The notes beneath the pieces were generated by a model. The model had not been told where the DNA came from. It saw only the letters and a list, made by a program, of their open reading frames with translations, and made no database searches. Positions 1-9,592 of a DNA stretch of 64,000 nucleotides are shown in pieces. This stretch comes from Psychrobacter sp. DAB_AL43B (lineage in GTDB: Bacteria; Pseudomonadota; Gammaproteobacteria; Pseudomonadales; Moraxellaceae), in assembly GCF_900168255.1 (NCBI RefSeq), contig NZ_LT799838.1:3162001-3226000 (forward strand). The letters are read 5' to 3'. The translations under genes and the position numbers were made by a program. How positions within the stretch are numbered: position 1 is the first letter of the stretch; every line of letters starts with the position of its first letter.

Positions 1-536
1 TTCGCTTCATCACCTGGCATAAACTGCCTTTCACGGTCGCGCACTTCCGCCCACGGATACAAAGGTACGCCGTAATCTTCGGCAGGCTGTAATGCTTGTA
101 ACGTTTCATGTAGCATCGCCAACGCTGCGCCAATCTCGTGACACATCGCTTGTGTGGTTTGCTCTGGGTGCGCTCCTGCTAAACAGGGTACAAGCGTAAT
201 TGCTTTATTGTCATAATGAATGACATAGCTTTTAGCATTACTATTTTTATCATCTTCTACCGCTTCATCCTCAACCAATGCCAGCGGTGCAGCAACCGGT
301 AATTTACCTTGCAACTGATTTAAAATAACCGCCATCTTTTCGATATCGGCAGGTGGACGCTCTTCAAATAAGGTAAATACATAAGAGTGCGCGCCATCTA
401 CATCGCCAGTCGTCTGAATAAACCAGTTTGAGTTTTTGATACCTTGGGTAATCGGAATGGCACGCGCGAACGACACGCCAAAACGTTGGCAAAAGGCGGC
501 AAATTGATCATTGGTTAACTGGGTATAGACGGACAT
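1..536 (-). CDS. thrB: Homoserine kinase (APH-fold type), partial
   Basis: Cytoplasmic kinase that phosphorylates L-homoserine for threonine synthesis. The first about 178 residues are present and the C-terminus lies outside the window. The start MSVYTQLTNDQFAAF, the segment GIKNSNWFI and the strand YVFTLFEERPP match the N-lobe of the aminoglycoside-phosphotransferase-like homoserine kinases (COG2334), not the GHMP-type ThrB of E. coli. The catalytic loop would be in the missing part. The gene diverges from hisF with about 190 bp between the two starts. The ATG at 536 is chosen because it gives the family N-terminus; the upstream GAGA is only a weak ribosome site. Other APH-fold kinases are the alternative. 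Confidence 0.82.
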   Translation of the reverse strand, partial: MSVYTQLTNDQFAAFCQRFGVSFARAIPITQGIKNSNWFIQTTGDVDGAHSYVFTLFEERPPADIEKMAVILNQLQGKLPVAAPLALVEDEAVEDDKNSNAKSYVIHYDNKAITLVPCLAGAHPEQTTQAMCHEIGAALAMLHETLQALQPAEDYGVPLYPWAEVRDRERQFMPGDEA

Positions 537-726
537 GACATCTCACTTTTGGCAATTGAATAAGAAGTTTATTAGCGTGAATTTAGAGGGTAATGACAAT
601 AATGATACTGCGCATGAGCAAACTTTCGCTAAAAACGCATTAATTTGGCGAAAATCTGCCTGATATGCTGGTGATTTTGCTAGACTAGCACCTATAGAAT
701 GAATTGATTATAAGGCGAAAGACCCT

Positions 727-1509
727 ATGTTAGCAAAGCGTATCATTCCTTGCTTGGATGTTGATAATGGTCGTGTGGTCAAAGGCGTACAGTTTGTCGA
801 TATTAAAGACGCTGGCGATCCAGTCGAAGTAGCAAAACGCTATAACGAACAAGGCGCTGATGAAATTACTTTTTTGGACATTACTGCCACCAATGATGAG
901 CGCGATACTACGTATCATACGGTTGAACGTATGGCGGAAACTGTATTTGTGCCATTAACAGTCGGTGGCGGCGTACGTAAAATTGCCGATATTCGTAATT
1001 TGCTTAATGCTGGCGCGGATAAAGTGGCGATTAACTCAGCAGCGGTATTTACCCCTGAGTTCGTCGGTGAAGCAGCGCAAAAATTTGGCAACCAATGTAT
1101 CGTTGTGGCTATCGATGCCAAACGCGTTGGTGATGTCAATGTTGATGGCATTATTATGCCACGTTGGGAGATATTTACTCACGGTGGACGTAAGCCAACG
1201 GGTATCGATGCCGTCGCTTGGGCAAGCAAAATGGCGGAGCTTGGCGCAGGTGAATTACTGGTCACTTCGATGGATGGTGATGGCACCAAAAAGGGCTATG
1301 ATTTAGCATTAATGAAGCAGATTACCAGCCGAGTGAATGTACCCGTTATCGCCTCAGGTGGCGTCGGTAATTTACAGCATTTAGCCGAAGGTGTATTAGA
1401 GGGTGGCGTCGATGCAGTACTCGCTGCCAGTATATTTCACTTTGGTGAGTATACCGTTCAGGAAGCCAAAGCGTACATGGCAGCCCAAGGCATACAAATG
1501 CGTTTGTAA
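727..1509 (+). CDS. hisF: Imidazole glycerol phosphate synthase, cyclase subunit
   Basis: HisF (260 aa, full length) is the (beta/alpha)8 cyclase subunit that, with glutaminase HisH, converts PRFAR to imidazole glycerol phosphate and AICAR in histidine synthesis. The N-terminus [20 protein letters not shown] carries the first catalytic Asp (about residue 11). The second catalytic Asp is in VVAIDAKR (about residue 130), and the phosphate-binding glycines are in TVGGGVRK and VIASGGVGN. HisH is not next to it; hisA is about 60 kb away at 61378-62121. It heads a run of same-strand genes towards ribH, but the 177-bp gap suggests separate transcription. Confidence 0.97.
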   Translation: MLAKRIIPCLDVDNGRVVKGVQFVDIKDAGDPVEVAKRYNEQGADEITFLDITATNDERDTTYHTVERMAETVFVPLTVGGGVRKIADIRNLLNAGADKVAINSAAVFTPEFVGEAAQKFGNQCIVVAIDAKRVGDVNVDGIIMPRWEIFTHGGRKPTGIDAVAWASKMAELGAGELLVTSMDGDGTKKGYDLALMKQITSRVNVPVIASGGVGNLQHLAEGVLEGGVDAVLAASIFHFGEYTVQEAKAYMAAQGIQMRL

Positions 1510-1686
1510 GACGTTGGTAAAATACAAATGCATCGGCAAAAAATGTTATCATAGCGCTAACTACTTATTATCACTTGGTTTTCGTTCATTTAAAACATAA
1601 ACAATTTATAAAATGGACCAAAACAAATCATTTAGCTTAATTAATAATGCCTTAATAACCTTTCAATTAGAATAAAGGACCTTTTT

Positions 1687-2208
1687 ATGTCGAATTTACA
1701 ACAGCAACGCAATGATGTGACTCATATCGATGGCAATTTACATCAAAACGAAGACGTTCGTATTGGTATCGTGGTCGGTCGTTTTAACGGTTTTGTCGTT
1801 GAATCATTGGTTGATGGTGCGATTGATGCGCTGCTGCGTCATGGTGTATTAGGTAGTAACATTACCGTCATTCGCGTACCTGGTGCTTTTGAATTACCAC
1901 TCGTTGCCCAGCGTGCTGCTGAATCTGACCGCTTTGACGCTATTGTTGCCTTAGGCGCGATTATCCGTGGTAGCACACCACATTTTGACTTTGTCGCAAG
2001 CGAGTCAGCAAAAGGCTTAAGCGCTGTAGCTATGGACTATAATATCCCTGTTGCCAATGGCGTTTTGACCACCGACAGTATCGAGCAAGCGATTGAGCGT
2101 GCAGGAACCAAAGCCGGTAACAAAGGCTCAGAAGCAGCCATGGTTGTCCTAGAAATGCTTGCTGTACTATCACAGCTAGATATTGAAGACGACAGCACTG
2201 ACGCGTAG
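1687..2208 (+). CDS. ribH: 6,7-dimethyl-8-ribityllumazine synthase
   Basis: Lumazine synthase (173 aa) condenses 5-amino-6-ribitylaminouracil with 3,4-dihydroxybutanone phosphate, the penultimate riboflavin step, usually as a cytoplasmic multimer. Family signatures in order are [42 protein letters not shown] (with the catalytic His) and [12 protein letters not shown]. The first 20 or so residues are a variable polar leader. The ATG at 1687 follows AAAGGACC at a normal distance. No FMN riboswitch core is seen upstream. ribH before nusB is a common proteobacterial order. Confidence 0.96.
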   Translation: MSNLQQQRNDVTHIDGNLHQNEDVRIGIVVGRFNGFVVESLVDGAIDALLRHGVLGSNITVIRVPGAFELPLVAQRAAESDRFDAIVALGAIIRGSTPHFDFVASESAKGLSAVAMDYNIPVANGVLTTDSIEQAIERAGTKAGNKGSEAAMVVLEMLAVLSQLDIEDDSTDA

Positions 2209-2291
2209 TTTTATTAACTGCTAGATAGTGTTTATTAGCTTTTAATTATTATTTAATTGCTATTTCTGCATCATTTTTATTAAGTTAATTG

Positions 2292-2315
2292 GGGCTATGG
2301 TTATTATCATAGCCC
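2292..2315 (+). terminator. Hairpin between ribH and nusB
   Basis: GGGCTATG pairs perfectly with CAtAGCCC across an 8-nt AT-rich loop, 84 nt after the ribH stop. There is no clear T run after it, so it may be a weak terminator or an mRNA-stabilising stem. Confidence 0.4.
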
Positions 2316-2437
2316 TCAGTATGTAATGTTAGTATTTAACACAATATCCAAAACTGACTGGCGAAACTTGCCAGCCGACTACTATTTAACATCTTATTTC
2401 AAAACTTATTATCTTAAAAATTAGGTATAGACCCCTT

Positions 2438-3640
2438 ATGACTGACCAACTCAAGCGCGCTATTAGCGCTGCGAAAACCGCACAAACCAATGATAGAGAA
2501 GCGGAAGTCACGCGTATCGCGAGCAGCAGTGCGGGTGATCAAACCTTCGATATGAGTGAGTCTTCTTACAAGACCAGTCACACCGCTATCCGTAAGGCGC
2601 GGCGCTTTGCCATGCAAGGTCTATATGAATGGCTCGTCACTGACCGCCGCTTTGATATCGATGGCAAGCTTGGCTGGAAGGCCAATGCGCCACATGATAT
2701 CGCTGCCCGTACACGTGCCACCAATGCCATGCATACCGTACATATCGGCTATTACCATGAAATGATGCGCGATATTCCAGAACAGATTGAGGCGCTAGAC
2801 GCCCTTATCAGTCAGCATCTTGACCGTGAAATCGATAAACTGGACACCGTTGAACACGCCATCTTGTTAATCGGTAGCTATGAGCTACAAAATCGCCTAG
2901 AGATACCCTATAAAGTGGTGCTTGATGAAGCGATGAAATTGAATAATCATTTTGGTGCCACTGATGCGCATAAACTGATTAATGCGGTTCTGGATAGAAT
3001 GGCGATTGAGCTACGCGATATCGAAGTACAAGCCGATAGCAAAGCCAATCTACGTACCTCTCAAAAATCGGCTATTAAGCAAGCTGCTGTACCTACTGCT
3101 ACTCAAGTAGAAACAACTGAAAATGCTATCGATACTGATAATGACAGTCAACCAACTGCTTCAAGTAAAAAACGTATCAGTGCCAATAATGCCAGCGTTA
3201 AACGTAATAGCGCCAGTAAAGCCATGGCAAATATTAGTGATTATAAAGCCAGTAAACAGAGCGACGCTCAAAGCACGGTTGAAGAAACTACTATTAAATC
3301 AGCCAGCATTGAACCAGTTATCGCAGATAAAGCGAATGAGATTGCAGCTAGTGCCGAAAACGTCGTCAATGATAAGCCTGTAGAAGAAAATATAGTTGAC
3401 AGCAATGACAGCAATGACAGCAATGACAGCAATGACAGCAATGACAGCAATGACAGCAATGACAGCAATGACAGCAATGATAATGTTACAGCAGAGGTCG
3501 ACTTACTTGACTCGAATAGCGCTAGTATTGATATAAAAAATGTTGATATAAAAGGCGTTGATATAAAAAGTGTTGATACAAAACAAGCTGAATCAGATAG
3601 CATCGAATTAAACGATGCTGATGCAAAAAGCCAAGACTAG
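2438..3640 (+). CDS. nusB: Transcription antitermination factor NusB with a long acidic C-terminal extension
   Basis: NusB binds boxA RNA with NusE (S10) and supports rRNA antitermination. The family fold spans residues about 45-190 ([18 protein letters not shown] to [12 protein letters not shown]). NusB is normally 130-180 aa, but this protein is 400 aa. The extra about 210 C-terminal residues are polar, rich in Asn, Asp, Ser and Lys, and contain nine consecutive Ser-Asn-Asp units and four DIKxV-like units, so they look disordered. The first 38 residues are also non-conserved; an ATG at 2552 ([11 protein letters not shown]) would give a conventional N-terminus but has no clear ribosome site. 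It ends 2 nt before thiL, so the two are probably translationally coupled. Confidence 0.93.
   Translation: MTDQLKRAISAAKTAQTNDREAEVTRIASSSAGDQTFDMSESSYKTSHTAIRKARRFAMQGLYEWLVTDRRFDIDGKLGWKANAPHDIAARTRATNAMHTVHIGYYHEMMRDIPEQIEALDALISQHLDREIDKLDTVEHAILLIGSYELQNRLEIPYKVVLDEAMKLNNHFGATDAHKLINAVLDRMAIELRDIEVQADSKANLRTSQKSAIKQAAVPTATQVETTENAIDTDNDSQPTASSKKRISANNASVKRNSASKAMANISDYKASKQSDAQSTVEETTIKSASIEPVIADKANEIAASAENVVNDKPVEENIVDSNDSNDSNDSNDSNDSNDSNDSNDSNDNVTAEVDLLDSNSASIDIKNVDIKGVDIKSVDTKQAESDSIELNDADAKSQD
3401..3481 (+). repeat. 9-bp tandem repeat inside nusB (9 units)
   Basis: Eight perfect copies of agcaatgac followed by a ninth, agcaatgat. It encodes nine Ser-Asn-Asp units in frame. Unit length is a multiple of three, so copy-number changes would alter tail length without a frameshift. 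Confidence 0.98.
3530..3589 (+). repeat. 15-bp imperfect tandem repeat inside nusB (4 units)
   Basis: Four 15-bp units starting gatataaaa or gatacaaaa encode [15 protein letters not shown] and DTKQA in the NusB tail. This is the second tandem array in the same tail. Confidence 0.85.
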
Positions 3641-3642
3641 CC

Positions 3643-4683
3643 ATGAATGAATTTGAGCTGATTGAGCGTATATTTGCACAGATGCAATCTGCACAGTCAT
3701 TGCCCAATAATGTCGAAAAAGGCATCGGTGATGATGCGGCAGTGATGGTATTGCCTGTAGGGGCGCGCTTAGTCAGCTGCATTGATACGTTGGTTCAAGG
3801 TCGACACTTTAGCGCCGATTGGGAACAAATTAATGAGCTGGCATTTGCGATTGGTTATAAAGCAGTAGCCGTTAATGTCTCAGACATTGCAGCGATGGGC
3901 GCAACACCACATAGTATTTTGCTAGCGTTAGCGTTACCTGAACGCCTTGCCAACGAGCAATGGCTCACTGAATTTGCCAAGGGCTTATTTCATGCCTGTC
4001 AGTTATTTGGCGTGACCCTTATCGGTGGCGATACTACGCGCAGTGAGAGCTTGATACTGAGTGTCAGCGCACAAGGGCTGCTAGCTGCAGACACGCCAGC
4101 CGTTTATCGCTCAGGCGCGCAAGTCGGTGATAAAATATATGTCTCAGGTACGCTTGGGGATGCTGCTTATGCGCTAAAGCACCCTGAAAATGCTGTCGGT
4201 ATCGAACTAGCGCATCGTCTACATATGCCAACCCCACGTATTGCATTAGGCGCAGCATTGGCAAAAGTTGGTGCAACTTCAATGATAGATATCTCTGATG
4301 GTCTCTATCAAGATCTTGGACATATCTGCCAACAAAGCCGCGTGTCTATGCGCTTGAATCTTGAGCAGCTACCTACTAGCAAGCCATTAGCCAGCGTTGA
4401 TTTATCTGAGCGCTTGTTATATCAGCTGGCTGGTGGTGATGATTATGAGCTGGCTTTTACTTTGCCTGCTGATATCGAGCCGCCTGTTAGTAATAATAGC
4501 AATACGTCTGTGACCTATATTGGTGACGTTATTGCCTTGATAGATAATACAGATAGCAGCACAGATAATGTGACGTATCGACGTCCTGAGCTTTATTATC
4601 AAGGACAGCCGGTAACACCGACCCATCCAGCACCGTTTTCTATTTGGCCTAATCTTACTGGTTACCAACATTTTGCAGGTTAA
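3643..4683 (+). CDS. thiL: Thiamine-monophosphate kinase
   Basis: ThiL (346 aa) phosphorylates thiamine monophosphate to thiamine pyrophosphate with ATP. Residues GIGDDAAV (about 27-34), VNVSDIAAMGATP, LIGGDTTRS and MIDISDGLYQDL are the metal- and nucleotide-binding motifs of this PurM/AIR-synthase-like family. The GGDDYEL motif in the C-terminal part completes the signature. It starts 2 nt after the nusB stop and ends 3 nt before pgpA, so nusB-thiL-pgpA is a tight operon. The region around residues 278-305 is Asn/Ser/Thr-rich and probably a surface loop. Confidence 0.96.
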   Translation: MNEFELIERIFAQMQSAQSLPNNVEKGIGDDAAVMVLPVGARLVSCIDTLVQGRHFSADWEQINELAFAIGYKAVAVNVSDIAAMGATPHSILLALALPERLANEQWLTEFAKGLFHACQLFGVTLIGGDTTRSESLILSVSAQGLLAADTPAVYRSGAQVGDKIYVSGTLGDAAYALKHPENAVGIELAHRLHMPTPRIALGAALAKVGATSMIDISDGLYQDLGHICQQSRVSMRLNLEQLPTSKPLASVDLSERLLYQLAGGDDYELAFTLPADIEPPVSNNSNTSVTYIGDVIALIDNTDSSTDNVTYRRPELYYQGQPVTPTHPAPFSIWPNLTGYQHFAG

Positions 4684-4686
4684 CCC

Positions 4687-5277
4687 ATGACTGATCACAA
4701 CCTAGTTAAGCCCGATATCCGTAAAGCCAATGATTGCCCTCCTCTGCCAGTCAATGCCAGTATGTTTGACCACGCGGTTTATTGGCTCGGTATCGGCTTG
4801 GGCAGTGGTTTACCGCGCCGTGCGCCCGGTACTTGGGGCACCGTTGGTGGCTTAATCGTCGCGATACCCCTGCTGAGCTTGGGTTTTGTGCCGTTTTTGA
4901 TTATCACACTTTTATCCTGCATCGTTGGCATCTGGATATGTGGTCGTACCTCAGATCTGATGGGTGGTCATGATGATCCCCACATTGTCTGGGATGAGTG
5001 GGCAGGTATGTGGATTACCCTATTGCCTTTGTCTTATATGGGCATTGCTAATGTTAATTTTTGGCAAAATATCTCGCAACCCTTTTCTATCGCTGCTCTG
5101 ATTATTGCTTTTATACTCTTTCGCTTTTTTGACATCATTAAGCCACCACCGATTGGCTGGGCGGATAAAAAAGTCGCTGGCGGTCTTGGTATCATGCTGG
5201 ACGATATTATCGCAGGTATTATGGCGGCGGCAGTTTGGGTTATTATTTATAATATAATCTTTTACTTTGCAGATTAG
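4687..5277 (+). CDS. pgpA: Phosphatidylglycerophosphatase A
   Basis: PgpA (196 aa) removes phosphate from phosphatidylglycerol phosphate at the inner membrane. Recognisable parts are GSGLPRRAPGTWGTVGGL (about 38-55), the metal-binding VWDEWAGMWITLLPL (about 100-114) and the C-terminal DDIIAGIMAA. At least three hydrophobic membrane segments are visible. The first about 25 residues are polar and non-conserved. It is the last gene of the nusB-thiL-pgpA run; thiL-pgpA adjacency is common in gammaproteobacteria. Confidence 0.95.
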   Translation: MTDHNLVKPDIRKANDCPPLPVNASMFDHAVYWLGIGLGSGLPRRAPGTWGTVGGLIVAIPLLSLGFVPFLIITLLSCIVGIWICGRTSDLMGGHDDPHIVWDEWAGMWITLLPLSYMGIANVNFWQNISQPFSIAALIIAFILFRFFDIIKPPPIGWADKKVAGGLGIMLDDIIAGIMAAAVWVIIYNIIFYFAD

Positions 5278-5386
5278 CAGCGCATTTGTTTTATTTTTTA
5301 ACCAGATAATTTTAACCAAACCGTTTTCATCATTTAGTATTGCTGTTAGCGATAGCTTAATTACAAAGAGGTCACGACATAGCATT

Positions 5387-5414
5387 TTGGTTAAATGACA
5401 ATTTACGCTATAAT
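5387..5414 (+). promoter_or_regulatory. Predicted sigma70 promoter of glmU
   Basis: TTGGTT and TATAAT separated by 16 nt, with the -10 ending 35 nt before the glmU ATG. Confidence 0.55.
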
Positions 5415-5449
5415 TCCAAATTATATTTTGTTACATTTGTAGGGCTATT

Positions 5450-6826
5450 ATGACATCTCCTCTTTCGGTAATTATCCTCGCTGCTGGTAAAGGCACGCGT
5501 ATGCAGTCGGCCAAGCCAAAAGTGCTACAGACACTAGCTGGCAAGTCATTGCTCGGTCACGTATTAGACACTTGCCATCAATTGACGGTTGATGACACCA
5601 TCATTGTTTATGGTTTTGGCGGCGAGCAAGTACAAGATCATATTGCTCATCAATACGCACATCTGCCCATTACTTGGGTCGCCCAAACTGAGCAGTTAGG
5701 TACCGGACATGCGGTCAAAGTGACTCTATCTGAACTACCGAAAGACGGACAAAGCCTCATTCTATACGGCGACGTGCCATTGGTTAGCTGTCAAACTTTA
5801 GCGACACTACAGGCTGCCAATACTGACGGTATGTCTATGTTGACGCTAACGGTAAACAATCCATTTGGACTCGGTCGTATTAAACGTGACCAAGCGGGTA
5901 ATATTGAAGCCATTGTCGAGCAAAAAGATGCCACTAGCGATGAGCAGCAGATACAAGAAATTAATAGCGGTATTTACTGCGTAGACAATGCTCTGCTACA
6001 CAAGTTTTTGCCCAAGCTATCTAATGATAATGCGCAACAAGAGTATTATCTGACTGATATTGTCAAAATGGCGGTTGCTGATGGTATCACTATTGCGGCG
6101 ATTGAGCCTGAGCACACTTTTGAGATTGAAGGCGTCAATAACCGCCAACAACTTGCCAGCTTAGAACGTACATGGCAGGGTAAACTGGTCGCCGATTTAC
6201 AAGAAGCGGGTGTCCAGTTTGCTGATCCCACTCGTGTTGATATCCGTGGTACATTGAGCGCAGGTCAGGACGTGTTTGTCGATGTCGGTGTGGTGTTCGA
6301 AGGTAACTGCACCTTGGGTGACAACGTTTATATCGAAGCTGGCTGCATCATTAAAAATGCCCAGATTGGCAACGCTTGTCATATCAAACCTTATTGTGTG
6401 ATTGATAAAGCGACAGTCGGTGCAGGCGTAGATATTGGTCCTTTTGCGCATTTGCGTCCTGAAACCATATTATCTGACAACAGCAAAGTCGGTAATTTTG
6501 TTGAGATTAAAAAATCAACTATCGGTCACGGTAGCAAGGTTAATCATCTAAGCTACATTGGTGATGCAACGATTGGTACTGGTGTCAACGTTGGTGCTGG
6601 TGTGATTACTTGCAATTACGATGGTGTCAATAAATCACAAACTATCATTGAAGATAATGCCTTTATCGGCTCTAACTCAAGTTTAGTGGCGCCGGTAACT
6701 ATTGGGGATACCGCTACTGTGGCAGCCGGTTCAGTGATTACTAAAGACGTCGATGCTAATGCACTAGCCTTTGGTCGCGCTCGTCAAACACAGAAAGATG
6801 ACTTTCAGCGTCCGACTAAAAAGTAA
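5450..6826 (+). CDS. glmU: Bifunctional GlmU: glucosamine-1-P acetyltransferase / GlcNAc-1-P uridyltransferase
   Basis: GlmU (458 aa) makes UDP-GlcNAc, the precursor for peptidoglycan and LPS, in the cytoplasm. The N-terminal uridyltransferase half starts with the nucleotide motif [18 protein letters not shown] (about 10-27) and contains LYGDVPLV. The C-terminal half is a left-handed beta-helix of hexapeptide repeats, with [11 protein letters not shown] carrying the catalytic His and [14 protein letters not shown] the acetyl-CoA side. Length is normal. It is followed by its own hairpin terminator. glmS lies downstream, separated by one small gene. Confidence 0.97.
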   Translation: MTSPLSVIILAAGKGTRMQSAKPKVLQTLAGKSLLGHVLDTCHQLTVDDTIIVYGFGGEQVQDHIAHQYAHLPITWVAQTEQLGTGHAVKVTLSELPKDGQSLILYGDVPLVSCQTLATLQAANTDGMSMLTLTVNNPFGLGRIKRDQAGNIEAIVEQKDATSDEQQIQEINSGIYCVDNALLHKFLPKLSNDNAQQEYYLTDIVKMAVADGITIAAIEPEHTFEIEGVNNRQQLASLERTWQGKLVADLQEAGVQFADPTRVDIRGTLSAGQDVFVDVGVVFEGNCTLGDNVYIEAGCIIKNAQIGNACHIKPYCVIDKATVGAGVDIGPFAHLRPETILSDNSKVGNFVEIKKSTIGHGSKVNHLSYIGDATIGTGVNVGAGVITCNYDGVNKSQTIIEDNAFIGSNSSLVAPVTIGDTATVAAGSVITKDVDANALAFGRARQTQKDDFQRPTKK

Positions 6827-6874
6827 TGAGTTTATTCATAGTTAAGTCGCTAATATCAAGGTTTGAGCAAACAT

Positions 6875-6910
6875 AAGCAGCATGATAATTTTTATGATGC
6901 TGCTTATTTT
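6875..6910 (+). terminator. Terminator after glmU
   Basis: A 9-bp perfect stem AAGCAGCAT / ATGCTGCTT is followed by atttt. It lies between the glmU stop and the next small gene. Confidence 0.7.
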
Positions 6911-6938
6911 AATATAGCTTTTATTAGGGAGCACTATT

Positions 6939-7301
6939 ATGAAAACTATCTTATCTACTGCTTTGCTACTATCAACAGCTATGATGTCATTTTCAATAGC
7001 ATCAGCTAGTACTACGCTAGAGTATGATGCAGAGTGCAAATACTATAATACTAATAAAGTATTAAAATATTCAGGTAAGTGCCATTTTAATTGGGGCGTT
7101 GGTATGGGAGTTGGTGATAGTACCTACCAGCGTTATATCATGACCTACCCTAATGGCAATGAAGTTTGGATATTTATCAATGATGATGACTCTGCTACTG
7201 TAAACGATATCCCAGCTATGTCATTAAAAGCAAAAAGAGGCTTTGAAAAAGTCATAACAAATCAAGGTGAAGTTTTTGAATTTACTAAAGGCTCAGAATA
7301 A
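6939..7301 (+). CDS. Small predicted secreted protein, function unknown
   Basis: I do not recognise this 120-aa protein. It starts with a clear Sec signal peptide (MKTILSTALLLSTAMMSFSIASAS, cleavage near residue 22-24). The mature part is about 97 residues with two Cys (in DAECKYY and GKCHFNW), which could form a disulfide in the periplasm. It is rich in aromatic residues and Gly. A good ribosome site (AGGGAG, 8 nt before ATG) supports the start. It sits between glmU and glmS with hairpin terminators on both sides, so it is a separate transcription unit rather than part of an amino-sugar operon. Confidence 0.75.
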   Translation: MKTILSTALLLSTAMMSFSIASASTTLEYDAECKYYNTNKVLKYSGKCHFNWGVGMGVGDSTYQRYIMTYPNGNEVWIFINDDDSATVNDIPAMSLKAKRGFEKVITNQGEVFEFTKGSE

Positions 7302-7337
7302 ATCTGAAACCATATAAGCCTGACAATGTAAAAAATG

Positions 7338-7375
7338 AGCAGTACCGCAATGATTTGCAGTGCTGCTTATTCATA
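7338..7375 (+). terminator. Terminator after the small secreted protein
   Basis: A 13-bp stem AGCAGTACCGCAA / TTGCAGTGCTGCT with one mismatch and one G-U pair, loop TGAT, followed by a T-rich stretch. Confidence 0.65.
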
Positions 7376-7455
7376 TTTATAAATTCACTAAATATCACCC
7401 TATAGCAAAACATTTAAGTATTACAGTATAAAAACATCGAATTTAAGGAATAGTT

Positions 7456-9300
7456 ATGTGTGGAATCGTTGGAGCAGTAGCTGAGCGTAATATCGCCAAT
7501 ATCTTACTTGAGGGACTCAAGCGTCTGGAATATCGAGGTTATGATTCTGCCGGTCTGACTGTCATTCGTGATGGCGAGCTCCATCGTGAGCGCCAAGTGG
7601 GTAAAGTTCAGGCGTTAGTCGATGCCGTCGCAGTAAACCCAGAGTTTTTTGATGGTCACATTGGTATTGCGCATACGCGTTGGGCGACTCACGGAGAACC
7701 TGCTCAGCGTAACGCGCATCCGCATGTATCCGGCAAAATCGCGGTGGTACATAATGGTATCGTAGAGAACTATGCCGAGCTGAAAGAAGATTTGATTGCC
7801 AAAGGTTACGTGTTTACCTCGCAAACCGACACTGAAGTCGTCGCTCATCTGATTAACGATATCTATAAAGAGACGCCTGACTTACTAGAAGCCGTTCGCG
7901 CTGTCATTCCCCTATTACATGGTGCCTTTGCGCTTGGTGTTATCCATGTTGATTGCCCAGAAGAGCTCATTACTGTACGTTTAGGCTCGCCTTTGGTGAT
8001 TGGTGTAGGTATCGGTGAGAATTTTATTGCCTCCGATCAATTAGCACTGTTACCAGTCACCAATCGCTTTATGTATCTTGAAGAAGGCGATATTGCCAAA
8101 TTGACGCGTAATCGTATTCAGATTTATGCTGATGGTGTCGAGGTTACACGTCAAATACATGAAATTGACGCGGCACAGCACAATGCTGATAAAGGCGAGT
8201 TTAAGCATTATATGCTCAAGGAAATTTATGAGCAGCCAGATGCGGTCGCTCGTACTATAGAGATGGCATTAGATCGCAATGAGCCTTCTAAACTGCGCGA
8301 TGACTTTTTGCAACGTCATGAAGCACAATTAAAAGATATTAAGCACGTACAAGTGATCGCTTGTGGTACCAGCTATCATTCAGGTCTGGTCGCAAAATAC
8401 TGGTTTGAAAGTCTTATCCGTGTACCTTGTTCAGTTGAAGTTGCCAGTGAGTTCCGTTATCGCAATCCAGTCGTGATCGATAACTCCTTAGTGATTTGTA
8501 TTTCTCAATCGGGCGAGACTGCTGACACTTTATCTGCGCTACGTGATATTCAAAAACAGTCGCCTGTTGGGCTGGTTAGTTTGGCATTGTGTAATGTGCC
8601 GACCTCATCATTGGTACGTGAAACAGATATCTTTTTACCAACGCTTGCGGGTCCCGAGATCGGCGTGGCGTCTACTAAAGCCTTTACCACTCAGCTTGCT
8701 GCCTTGATGTTATTGCTATTAAAGGTAGGCGTCATCCAACAGCGCATGACTGACGAAAACTTGAGTACGCTGATTGGTGAGTTACAACAGCTACCCGGTC
8801 AGCTTCATGCCAGCTTACGCTTAGACGCGCCTATCAAGGTCATGAGTGAGCATTTTGAATACAAAAAGAGCTGCTTGTTCCTAGGTCGTGGTTTACAGTT
8901 CCCAATCGCATTAGAAGGCGCATTAAAGCTTAAAGAAATCTCTTATATTCATGCAGAAGGCTATGCGGCAGGCGAGCTAAAGCATGGACCACTAGCTTTG
9001 GTGGATAAAGACATGCCTATCGTGGTGCTAGCACCTAAAGACAGTATGTTTGATAAGCTAAAAGCCAATATGCAAGAAGTGCATGCACGTCATGGTGAGC
9101 TTTTTGTATTTGCGAGCGAATCCAGTCAAATGGTCGCTGAAGATAGATTGCACGTGGTCTATGTGCCTGATGTTTGCGAGACGCTTGCACCGATTGTTTA
9201 TAGTGTGCCAGTACAGTTGTTGTCATACCATGTGGCGGTGATGCGCGGAACAGACGTCGATCAGCCTAGAAATCTAGCAAAATCAGTTACGGTGGAATAA
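7456..9300 (+). CDS. glmS: Glutamine--fructose-6-phosphate aminotransferase (isomerizing)
   Basis: GlmS (614 aa, full length) makes glucosamine-6-phosphate from fructose-6-phosphate and glutamine, the first step of amino-sugar synthesis. The N-terminal glutaminase domain begins MCGIVGAVAERN with the nucleophile Cys (after Met removal) and contains RWATHGEPAQRNAHPH. Two SIS sugar-isomerase domains follow (VIACGTSYHSGLVAKYW; FLGRGLQFPIALEGALKLKE). The C-terminal tail ends NLAKSVTVE, as is typical. No glmS ribozyme is expected or seen in this gammaproteobacterial context. A strong terminator follows. Confidence 0.97.
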   Translation: MCGIVGAVAERNIANILLEGLKRLEYRGYDSAGLTVIRDGELHRERQVGKVQALVDAVAVNPEFFDGHIGIAHTRWATHGEPAQRNAHPHVSGKIAVVHNGIVENYAELKEDLIAKGYVFTSQTDTEVVAHLINDIYKETPDLLEAVRAVIPLLHGAFALGVIHVDCPEELITVRLGSPLVIGVGIGENFIASDQLALLPVTNRFMYLEEGDIAKLTRNRIQIYADGVEVTRQIHEIDAAQHNADKGEFKHYMLKEIYEQPDAVARTIEMALDRNEPSKLRDDFLQRHEAQLKDIKHVQVIACGTSYHSGLVAKYWFESLIRVPCSVEVASEFRYRNPVVIDNSLVICISQSGETADTLSALRDIQKQSPVGLVSLALCNVPTSSLVRETDIFLPTLAGPEIGVASTKAFTTQLAALMLLLLKVGVIQQRMTDENLSTLIGELQQLPGQLHASLRLDAPIKVMSEHFEYKKSCLFLGRGLQFPIALEGALKLKEISYIHAEGYAAGELKHGPLALVDKDMPIVVLAPKDSMFDKLKANMQEVHARHGELFVFASESSQMVAEDRLHVVYVPDVCETLAPIVYSVPVQLLSYHVAVMRGTDVDQPRNLAKSVTVE

Positions 9301-9353
9301 TATTTACTTTTATTTAGTGAAAATTTGTGAGCGAGTAATAAAGTATCATACTG

Positions 9354-9397
9354 AATCCTTCGCCATCTTCTATAACTAGAGGGCGAAGGATTTTTTT
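9354..9397 (+). terminator. Terminator after glmS
   Basis: An 11-bp perfect stem AATCCTTCGCC / GGCGAAGGATT is followed by a run of seven T. Confidence 0.92.
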
Positions 9398-9592
9398 ATG
9401 AGCAATAAAAACTGAAACAGCCAAATTAAACTTATTTACCATAATCACCGTTATGGGAATAATCAGGAGAGATAGAAAAGTTTAGCTGCGCCTGAACTGG
9501 TGATGTCAGATAAAGGAGTTAAGCAGGAACTTATCTTACGAGTTTCAGACTAAGGTTTTAGTAGGCAGTAAATCTTAATATATATAATCTTG

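Noticed and set aside
1687..2208. FMN riboswitch upstream of ribH
   Set aside because: The conserved core was not found in the 177-bp gap after hisF.
3401..3481. Regular repeats considered as a CRISPR-like array
   Set aside because: Contiguous 9-bp units without spacers, in frame inside nusB; a coding tandem repeat.
3268..3603. Minus-strand frame with a striking Leu-Ser repeat opposite nusB
   Set aside because: It is the reverse reading of the nusB tandem repeat; no start signal and opposite to a real gene.
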